DNA of 7,228 nt from Christensenella sp. UBA3700. GTDB lineage: Bacteria; Bacillota; Clostridia; Christensenellales; UBA3700. The number at the start of each line of letters is the position of its first letter. Position 1 is the stretch's first letter. Made by a program: the position numbers and the translations under genes. The stretch is from NCBI GenBank assembly GCA_002372775.1, contig DFIJ01000128.1:1-7228 (forward strand). The letters are read 5' to 3'. This document shows, piece after piece, positions 1-4,946 of the stretch. The notes below the pieces were generated by a model that was not told the DNA's origin, did no database searches, and worked only from the letters and a program-made list of their open reading frames with translations.

Positions 1-59
1 GGCTTGTTGTGTTCTTTCATATATTGGATTTTATCTTTCTTAAATGTATTGATATCCAT
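1..59 (-). CDS. 5' end of a gene running off the left edge (possible GatB/YqeY-type protein)
   Basis: Only the first 19 codons are present, read leftwards from an ATG at 59-57. They encode MDINTFKKDKIQYMKEHNK and the frame continues past the edge. The start is well supported: on the minus strand a perfect GGAGGA (71-66) lies six bases before the ATG, and a promoter lies further upstream. The peptide is a charged, probably helical N-terminus. Its pattern of a short hydrophobic lead, then FKKDKIxxMKxHNK, resembles the first helix of the GatB/YqeY family (tRNA amidotransferase-like small helical proteins), where an 'AMK..D' motif sits at this position. Nineteen residues are too few to be sure, so the family name is a weak inference; the existence of a gene here is much more secure. 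Confidence 0.7.
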   Translation of the reverse strand, partial: MDINTFKKDKIQYMKEHNK

Positions 60-94
60 ATTAATTCCTCCAAAGTAATTAAATTCCAAGTGAA

Positions 95-124
95 ATTATA
101 TCACTAATTATTTAGTTTATTCAA
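95..124 (-). promoter_or_regulatory. Promoter of the left-edge gene, overlapped by a palindrome
   Basis: On the minus strand a perfect -10 TATAAT (100-95) is preceded by TGA, giving an extended -10 (TGnTATAAT). An upstream TTGAAT (124-119) is a 4/6 match to the -35 with an 18-base spacer. The predicted start lies near 88, about 28 bases before the ATG. The -10 sits inside a dyad, AGTGA at 89-93 and TCACT at 101-105. A perfect 10-base palindrome TCAATATTGA (121-130) overlaps the -35. Either could be an operator. The promoter call is from consensus only. Confidence 0.65.
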
Positions 125-143
125 TATTGATAGTGTAGTGTTG

Positions 144-172
144 AAATAAAAAAGGAACTCATTTGAGTTCCT
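144..172 (-). terminator. Intrinsic terminator of the Xre-type regulator gene
   Basis: A perfect hairpin AGGAACTC-ATTT-GAGTTCCT occupies 153-172. On the minus strand it is followed at once by a run of six T (153-148, the first being part of the stem) and then ATTTC, the normal layout for a rho-independent terminator. It begins seven bases beyond the regulator's stop codon and lies before the promoter of the left-edge gene, so it separates two minus-strand transcription units. In the plus direction the following bases are only weakly T-rich. Confidence 0.88.
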
Positions 173-178
173 GTAATT

Positions 179-415
179 TTAATATTGATATGATGTATAT
201 CCTTGATCTTGTTGGTCTTTATTGTAACCAAGCAGTTCATCTGTAGATACCTTAAGAAGTTTGGCGATTTGTACAAGGCAATCAAGAGATGGCTCAGCTC
301 CACCTTGTTCATAATGAGATATTGTTCTTTGAGATAAACCTAAATAACTAGCAAGCTCTGCTTGAGATAATTTCTTAGATTTACGAAGCTTCTTTAAGTT
401 TGTTGCAAAATTCAT
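179..415 (-). CDS. Xre/Cro-family helix-turn-helix transcriptional regulator
   Basis: This 78-residue protein is almost entirely one HTH_3 (Cro/C1-type) domain, residues about 5-62. Hallmarks are FATNLKKLRKSKKLSQAEL, where SQAELASYLGLSQRTISHYE forms helices 2-3 with the recognition helix around SQRTISHYE, then EPSLDCLVQIAKLLKVSTDELL. The last 16 residues (GYNKDQQDQGYTSYQY) are polar, rich in Tyr and Gln and probably flexible. There is no sensor, peptidase or dimerisation domain, so it is a minimal DNA-binding regulator. The ATG at 415 is preceded by a purine-rich AAGGAAGGCGGAAG ribosome site. It is transcribed divergently from the surface lipoprotein gene and ends in its own terminator. A palindrome inside its promoter suggests autoregulation. 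Control of the lipoprotein is possible from position alone. Free-standing proteins of this type occur both in phages and as chromosomal regulators; no phage genes are seen here. Confidence 0.95.
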   Translation of the reverse strand: MNFATNLKKLRKSKKLSQAELASYLGLSQRTISHYEQGGAEPSLDCLVQIAKLLKVSTDELLGYNKDQQDQGYTSYQY

Positions 416-450
416 ATGAATCTTCCGCCTTCCTTACGTTAAGTATTTTG

Positions 451-479
451 AGTATAACACATAGAAAATATGTTGTCTA
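451..479 (-). promoter_or_regulatory. Promoter of the Xre-type regulator gene
   Basis: On the minus strand TAGACA (479-474, 5/6 match to TTGACA) and TATACT (456-451, 5/6 match to TATAAT) are separated by exactly 17 bases. This predicts a start near 444 and a leader of about 29 bases ending in the AAGGAAGGCGGAAG ribosome site before the ATG at 415. This is among the best consensus promoters in the window. Confidence 0.78.
459..473. promoter_or_regulatory. Candidate operator in the xre promoter spacer
   Basis: ACATA-GAAAA-TATGT is a perfect inverted repeat with 5-base arms and a 5-base centre. It lies wholly between the -35 and -10 of the regulator's own promoter. A small dimeric Cro-like protein typically binds a dyad of this size, and a site here would block polymerase. 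The placement suggests negative autoregulation. The dyad is seen directly; the binding is inferred, and short AT-rich dyads arise easily by chance. Confidence 0.42.
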
Positions 480-547
480 GAAAAAAACCAAAAGGAAATT
501 TAAGAAATTTATTTTCTAGGATTTTTGCCTTATATTATAATATTATC

Positions 548-576
548 TTGTAAATATTTATAACTTTTGTTATTAT
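548..576 (+). promoter_or_regulatory. Probable promoter of the lipoprotein gene
   Basis: TTGTAA (548-553, 4/6) and TATTAT (571-576, 5/6) are spaced by 17 bases, with a predicted start near 583 and a leader of about 34 bases. The region is so AT-rich that alternative -10 boxes exist, such as TATACT at 577-582 and TATAAT at 535-540, but these lack a -35 at proper spacing. A promoter must lie in this interval because the upstream gene is divergent. Confidence 0.5.
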
Positions 577-600
577 TATACTTGAATATTTTTCACTAGT

Positions 601-606
601 AGAGGA
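601..606 (+). promoter_or_regulatory. Ribosome binding site that fixes the lipoprotein start at 617
   Basis: AGAGGA lies ten bases before the ATG at 617 and only one base before an in-frame GTG at 608. One base is too close for initiation, so the ATG is preferred. It also gives a canonical lipoprotein signal beginning MKKSSK. Confidence 0.7.
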
Positions 607-616
607 CGTGAACTTT

Positions 617-3600
617 ATGAAAAAATCAAGCAAAATATTATTATTACTTATTGTCGTTTTATCTATGGTAGCAACTTTAGTTGCTTGTAAGACTGTAGAT
701 TTTACTACTTTGGATGCTCCAAGTGGATTTACACAAAGTGGAAGCACAATAAGCTGGAATGCAGTTTCTAATGCATCAAGTTATGAATTAACAGTTGATG
801 GAGGGGAAACTTTAACAACAAAAGAAACTTATTACACATTATCTGTAACAGAAATCAAATCTTATGAAGTAAAAATAAGAGCAGTAGGTGTTAATAGTAA
901 AGACGAAACAGTATATAGTAGCTACGCTTCATATACTTTTACAAAAACAAATAAGTTAGATCGTACCGTTATTACTATTACAGATAAAGTAGCTACTTGG
1001 ACAGCTGTACAAAATGCAGGTAGTTATACAGTAAAGGTTACAGATACAACTTCTACAGCAAAATATGAAGATACTATTACAGAATTGTCTTATTCATTTG
1101 ATAGTGAAAAATATAGTTCAACAGGAAGATATTATATCTATGTAACAGCAAATCCATCAGAAGATGCAAAAGAATATGTTAAATCTGATGCTGCTATGGC
1201 AGTATACGTAAAGACAGAGAAGTTAGCAGCTCCAGCATTTGCTTCTATGACTTCTTCTGCTATTAGATGGACTGCTGTAAGTAATGCATCAAGTTACGTA
1301 GTTAAGTTATATAAAGTTGGAACTCCTAATGATGAACTAGTTAACACATATACAACATCAACTTCTTCTTATTTGATTTCTAACTTAGATTTAGACGAAG
1401 AGGGAACTTATTATTGTTTAGTTCAATCTAAGGGTGATACAGGCAGCTATGCTGTATATCAAGATAGTGATTTCTGTGAAAGAAATCTTGAATATGATAT
1501 CAAGACAGTTAATGTATTAGATGGCGTAGATTTAATTATCGCTAAAGATGCCGAGGGCTTATCTACAGCAAGATTCACAATTAATAAGATTGATAGTATT
1601 GAATCATTAACTTTATATCTAAAAGCTAAAAATGCAAGCGGAACATCTTCTTTAACTGACTTAAAGAAAACTGTTGCGCTAAGCGATGGCGTTGTTGGTA
1701 ACTACATAATGGTAGATAAGGCATCGCAAAGTTTTGATTCTTCAAAAGTTTACTATGTTTATGATAATGGCAATTATATAATTGCTAAGAAGGTTACATA
1801 TGCTATTGCAACAACATATTCATCTAATTTGACATATTACAAACAAAATCTAGATGAATCATATTCTCAATGGGGAGATCACTATTATTTAACAGATGAT
1901 TCAACTGTTAACATTCAATCAAAATATTACACATATGATAGTGGCACTCAATTATATACAGCAGTAGAAGTTATGAAAGAAGTAGATGGAAATGTAGATG
2001 GTTCTACAACTATTTATGCCTTAGATGGTGGCGTATATGTAGCTGCCGGAACAAAGGATGCTCCAGATGCTGCTTATGCAAGTGTTACACATTATTACCA
2101 AGCTTTAACTGCGTTTGAATCAGGCACTGATTACTATGAATTCTTTAAATTATCTACATCATTCTCAAATGGAACATTTAAGGATGAACAAGGTAATGCT
2201 ATGAATGTTTATACAAGATCAGAATCTACATTATCAGATTATGAAGATGGTGTTACATATTATTTACCAGAGAGCATAACATTTACTATTAACATTGAAG
2301 ATTTATTCTTCGAGAAGAATGGAGATGTTTATGATTATTTATTATCTGACTTAACATATTATGGAAAGTTCTTTGATTTATCATTAAGTGTAAATACAAC
2401 AAGCACAAGTGTTGTAAATATGTCATCTATTAGTAAAACAGATGGTTATGTAAGTTATAGAATTCCACATATTGTTGGTTCTACAGAACAATACTCTAAT
2501 TATAAAGTTAATGATAAAGTTACAGTATTAGGTCAATATTTTGACTCAGAAGAAGAATTTAATTCATTTAAAACAAAATACAATGGATATTATGTAATTC
2601 AAACAATAGGTGAATTACAATACTTAAACGTAAAGAATGATATCAATTGTGTATTAGTTGATGATTTAGACAATGAAGGATTTAACTGGAATACAATCAA
2701 GAAAGTAAATGGTATTATTGATGGTAATAATCACTATATCACAAATCTTGTTTATTATTGTCCAACTAATGGTTTAGATATCTTCAATGATTACCATGAG
2801 TATTGTGCATCATTTGTTAAGTTAAACAATGGAACAATAAAGGATTTATATCTAACAAGTGTTTCTTCAGATAGCGAAACTGCAATCGTTGCAGGTTTTG
2901 TTGAAGATAACAAGGGTACAATTAATAATTGTTTAGTTCAAGGAAAGATTTCTGCATCATATGAAGCAGCAGGTTTTGCACTAGAGAACAGTGCTTCAAT
3001 TGCTTCATGTCAAGTCTTTGCGGATGTTAAAGCTCCTCTTGCCAGCGGATTTGTTCAATACATTGATAATGGTACTGTTTCAAATTCATATGTTATAGGT
3101 GATATTTCTGCAAATATAGAATATGTTAAAGTTGGTGATTATGCTTCTTTAGCAAAATTAGATAGTAACGATTTAATCTTTGTTAAAAAGAATGACGTTA
3201 TGACATATCTAGGTGAACTTGGAGATGACTTAAAATATGGACTAGAAGGCGACAAACTCGTTGATTCTGAATATGAGGAATTCTATACAACATATAACAA
3301 AGAAGCTGTTGCTGAAGGATTTGCAGAATCTGTATATAATGGAACAATTAGTAATTGCTTCTTCCAAGGAAATGTTTCAGCAAATGGTTCCGTAGTATAC
3401 GAAGGTGAAAATTGTATTCAAGGCTCAAGTGTTGCTGGATTTATATCAGCTGTCAACGAGAATTCAACAGTAGAAAATTGTTATGCTGGACCTAAGTTTA
3501 CAAAGAATAATACAAATATAAATAAAGCAACAGCAACAGGTGGTAAACAAAGTATAGCAGCAGGTTTCGTTTCCTATATGTCAGATGATACATCGCTTGT

Positions 3601-4192
3601 TACTAACTGCTACACAACACTAGAAGCTACAGCTGGAACAAAGTATGCAGGATTTGCATTCTTAGTTTCAGGAAAGATTTCAAATTCATATGCTTTAGGC
3701 GGTGTAGGAAATCAAACATCTGGTGATCGTGCAGCATTCGTTATCTCTATTTCAGATGAAAGCAATCCTACAAATAATATTGAAAATTGCTATTTCTATA
3801 TTGAGAGCTCTACAAAATATTCTCAAGATGCATATGCTCAAAAACTAAATAGTTTATCAGAACTTGTAACAACAATGAGCGCACTTGGAGATGGAAAGAT
3901 TTATGCTTCTATTCCGGATTATCTAGAACCTGTACTTGTTAATCTTCCTTATGCTAATTCATATGAAGTATCAATTCGTTCAGGTGAATGGTTTGATGAA
4001 TCTACAAAGATATATATTGCATACTTAGATGGCTCAACTGTTAAGACAGTAAGCGTTAAGGATTTAGTATTTGATGATTCAGATCCAGACGTATTTAGAT
4101 TCCATGTAGGTGATTTCAAGTCAAAAGGTAATTCTATAAGAGTTATTTCTTATAAGGGAATTAGATATGCAATTTATCTAACAACAAAATAA
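617..4192 (+). CDS. Large mosaic surface lipoprotein (Fn3-like modules, Tyr-rich repeats, GLUG-like beta-helix, Ig-like C-terminus)
   Basis: The 1191-residue product begins with a lipoprotein signal: MKKSSK, a hydrophobic stretch, and lipobox LVAC with Cys24 as the lipidated residue. It should therefore be anchored to the outer face of the membrane. Three Fn3-like modules follow, each marked by W-x-AV-x-NA-x-SY (Trp47, Trp128, Trp218), covering about residues 32-290. Residues 366-553 form a Tyr-rich stretch of short repeats with seven YY pairs. From about 670 to 1065 comes a GLUG-like right-handed beta-helix: an opening IDGNNHYITNL, then repeated 'AGF...GTIxNCY' rungs. Residues about 1110-1191 look like a bacterial Ig-like (Big_3-type) domain, with YLDGS and a final SYKGIRYAIYL. 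There is no LPXTG motif and no C-terminal membrane helix. No catalytic motif was recognised. Adhesion or glycan binding is the best guess, inferred from architecture only. It is a single-gene unit with its own terminator, divergent from the Xre regulator. Confidence 0.93.
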   Translation: MKKSSKILLLLIVVLSMVATLVACKTVDFTTLDAPSGFTQSGSTISWNAVSNASSYELTVDGGETLTTKETYYTLSVTEIKSYEVKIRAVGVNSKDETVYSSYASYTFTKTNKLDRTVITITDKVATWTAVQNAGSYTVKVTDTTSTAKYEDTITELSYSFDSEKYSSTGRYYIYVTANPSEDAKEYVKSDAAMAVYVKTEKLAAPAFASMTSSAIRWTAVSNASSYVVKLYKVGTPNDELVNTYTTSTSSYLISNLDLDEEGTYYCLVQSKGDTGSYAVYQDSDFCERNLEYDIKTVNVLDGVDLIIAKDAEGLSTARFTINKIDSIESLTLYLKAKNASGTSSLTDLKKTVALSDGVVGNYIMVDKASQSFDSSKVYYVYDNGNYIIAKKVTYAIATTYSSNLTYYKQNLDESYSQWGDHYYLTDDSTVNIQSKYYTYDSGTQLYTAVEVMKEVDGNVDGSTTIYALDGGVYVAAGTKDAPDAAYASVTHYYQALTAFESGTDYYEFFKLSTSFSNGTFKDEQGNAMNVYTRSESTLSDYEDGVTYYLPESITFTINIEDLFFEKNGDVYDYLLSDLTYYGKFFDLSLSVNTTSTSVVNMSSISKTDGYVSYRIPHIVGSTEQYSNYKVNDKVTVLGQYFDSEEEFNSFKTKYNGYYVIQTIGELQYLNVKNDINCVLVDDLDNEGFNWNTIKKVNGIIDGNNHYITNLVYYCPTNGLDIFNDYHEYCASFVKLNNGTIKDLYLTSVSSDSETAIVAGFVEDNKGTINNCLVQGKISASYEAAGFALENSASIASCQVFADVKAPLASGFVQYIDNGTVSNSYVIGDISANIEYVKVGDYASLAKLDSNDLIFVKKNDVMTYLGELGDDLKYGLEGDKLVDSEYEEFYTTYNKEAVAEGFAESVYNGTISNCFFQGNVSANGSVVYEGENCIQGSSVAGFISAVNENSTVENCYAGPKFTKNNTNINKATATGGKQSIAAGFVSYMSDDTSLVTNCYTTLEATAGTKYAGFAFLVSGKISNSYALGGVGNQTSGDRAAFVISISDESNPTNNIENCYFYIESSTKYSQDAYAQKLNSLSELVTTMSALGDGKIYASIPDYLEPVLVNLPYANSYEVSIRSGEWFDESTKIYIAYLDGSTVKTVSVKDLVFDDSDPDVFRFHVGDFKSKGNSIRVISYKGIRYAIYLTTK
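710..1487 (+). repeat. Three Fn3-like modules encoded in tandem
   Basis: Each module carries a core Trp strand followed by an AV-x-NA-x-SY turn: ISWNAVSNASSYELTV, ATWTAVQNAGSYTVKV and IRWTAVSNASSYVVKL. The Trp residues are 81 and 90 residues apart, the usual Fn3 spacing. Modules 1 and 3 share an identical 15-base stretch TAATGCATCAAGTTA (769-783 and 1282-1296), consistent with duplication of a module, though the rest has diverged. Boundaries are approximate. Confidence 0.75.
1712..2275 (+). repeat. Tyrosine-rich short-repeat segment of the lipoprotein
   Basis: Residues 366-553 contain seven YY pairs in degenerate units of the form 'hydrophobic-x-YY-x4-8-G-x-Y', for example KVYYVYDNGNYIIAK, LTYYKQNLDESY, SKYYTYDSGTQLYTAV, GTDYYEFF and GVTYYLPES. 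Units vary in length and are not tandem at DNA level. Similar YY-type short repeats occur in surface and phage-tail-like proteins of gut Firmicutes; that comparison is from memory. Function is unknown. Confidence 0.6.
2885..3805 (+). repeat. GLUG-like beta-helix repeats
   Basis: About eight rungs begin with an AGF-like triplet (VAGF, AAGF, ASGF, AEGF, VAGF, AAGF, YAGF, AAF) and continue to a GTIxNC/SY-like turn. This is the pattern of GLUG repeats in bacterial surface proteins and predicts a parallel beta-helix. Cys recurs at the turn at residues 772, 798, 914, 955, 998 and 1058, with Ser at 824 and 1024. Two rungs share an identical 15-base DNA stretch (3078-3092 and 3678-3692). One rung is interrupted by about 60 non-repeat residues (3119-3304). 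Confidence 0.75.
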
Positions 4193-4202
4193 TAATGATT
4201 AT

Positions 4203-4233
4203 GCCCCTAGGTTTTCTAGGGGCTATTTTTTTT
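4203..4233 (+). terminator. Intrinsic terminator of the lipoprotein gene
   Basis: A perfect GC-rich stem GCCCCTAG (4203-4210) / CTAGGGGC (4216-4223) with a GTTTT loop is followed by TA and eight T (4226-4233). It starts ten bases after the TAA stop. This is the strongest terminator in the window. It ends only four bases before the ATG of the next gene. Confidence 0.95.
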
Positions 4234-4237
4234 ATAG

Positions 4238-4945
4238 ATGGCTAAAAGATTAAATTTATTTTTTGATGCAGACGATACTATATTAGATTTTGATGCGGCA
4301 GAAACTGCTGCTGTTACTCGTATTTTTGAGGAATACGGATTAATAAACAATAAAGGTATAGTAGAAGTTTATAAAGAAAAGAATGGGGACTGTTGGAGAG
4401 AATTTGAACAAGGCAAATTAGAACGTTCTCAAATAGGTTACCAAAGATTTAAAAGAACTTTTGATACATTCAATATACAAACAGATTTAGATATAGATGC
4501 TCTTAATAAAAAGTATTGGGGCTATCTTGGTGATCAATACCAGGTGATTGATGGTTCAAAAGAACTTCTAGATTACTTATGTGATAAACATAATTTATAC
4601 ATTATTACAAACGGAACTACTTCTGTCCAAAACAATAGATTTAAATTATCTGGATATGATAAGTATTTTATAAAAAGATATATATCTGAACAAATAGGTT
4701 CTAAAAAGCCAGAGAAAGAATTCTTTAGTTTTATCGAGAACGATTTAAAGGGCATAGATAGAGAAATATCTTATGTTATAGGTGATTCTCTAACCAGCGA
4801 TATAAAAGCTGGGGAAAACGCCAATATTAAGACTGTTTGGTACAATAGAAAACATTTAACAAATAATACAAGTATTATTCCTGATTATGAAGTTAACGAT
4901 TATAAGCAACTATTAGATCTTATTAATAAACTAGCGGAGGTATAG
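4238..4945 (+). CDS. HAD-superfamily phosphatase, YjjG-like nucleotidase type
   Basis: This 235-residue soluble enzyme carries all four HAD motifs. Motif I is FFDADDTILDFDAAE, with nucleophile Asp10 and acid/base Asp12. Motif II is Thr124 in YIITNGT. Motif III is a Lys in SKKPE (156/157). Motif IV is GDSLTSD (182-188), which binds Mg2+. The helical C1 cap lies between motifs I and II, about residues 17-100. Length, the FDADDTxxDFDxAE signature and ITNGT fit the YjjG-type pyrimidine 5'-nucleotidase group, which dephosphorylates UMP/dUMP/dTMP-like and non-canonical nucleotides; specificity within C1-cap HADs cannot be settled by eye. The start must be at or near 4238 because motif I begins ten residues later. 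Unusually, there is no Shine-Dalgarno at normal distance: the upstream bases are the terminator's U-tract. The next gene follows after one base. Confidence 0.9.
   Translation: MAKRLNLFFDADDTILDFDAAETAAVTRIFEEYGLINNKGIVEVYKEKNGDCWREFEQGKLERSQIGYQRFKRTFDTFNIQTDLDIDALNKKYWGYLGDQYQVIDGSKELLDYLCDKHNLYIITNGTTSVQNNRFKLSGYDKYFIKRYISEQIGSKKPEKEFFSFIENDLKGIDREISYVIGDSLTSDIKAGENANIKTVWYNRKHLTNNTSIIPDYEVNDYKQLLDLINKLAEV
4936..4940 (+). promoter_or_regulatory. Ribosome binding site of the alcohol dehydrogenase inside the HAD gene
   Basis: A perfect GGAGG lies within the last codons of the phosphatase gene, six bases before the ATG at 4947. With stop and start one base apart, this favours translational coupling and fixes the dehydrogenase start. 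Confidence 0.85.
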
Positions 4946-4946
4946 A

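Noticed and set aside
121..312. 63-residue minus-strand reading frame overlapping the regulator gene
   Set aside because: It lies in another frame of the well-supported Xre-type gene, runs through that gene's terminator and has no ribosome site.
608..616. In-frame GTG at 608 as an alternative lipoprotein start
   Set aside because: The AGAGGA ribosome site ends one base before it, too close for initiation. The ATG at 617 has proper spacing and yields a standard lipoprotein signal.
535..747. 70-residue minus-strand reading frame over the lipoprotein promoter and signal peptide
   Set aside because: It is antisense to the signal peptide region, extends into AT-rich promoter DNA and has no SD or recognisable content.
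4161..4181. TTAGATA-N7-TATCTAA inverted repeat near the end of the lipoprotein gene
   Set aside because: It is AT-rich and inside coding sequence, with a much stronger terminator just downstream; it is probably chance.
617..4192. Sortase (LPXTG) or C-terminal membrane anchor on the large surface protein
   Set aside because: The C-terminus ends in YAIYLTTK with no LPXTG-like motif, hydrophobic segment or basic tail. Anchoring is by the N-terminal lipobox.
3950..4240. A dedicated promoter for the phosphatase-dehydrogenase unit
   Set aside because: I searched the 3' end of the lipoprotein gene and the terminator region and found no -35/-10 pair with acceptable match and spacing. One may exist but cannot be supported by eye.
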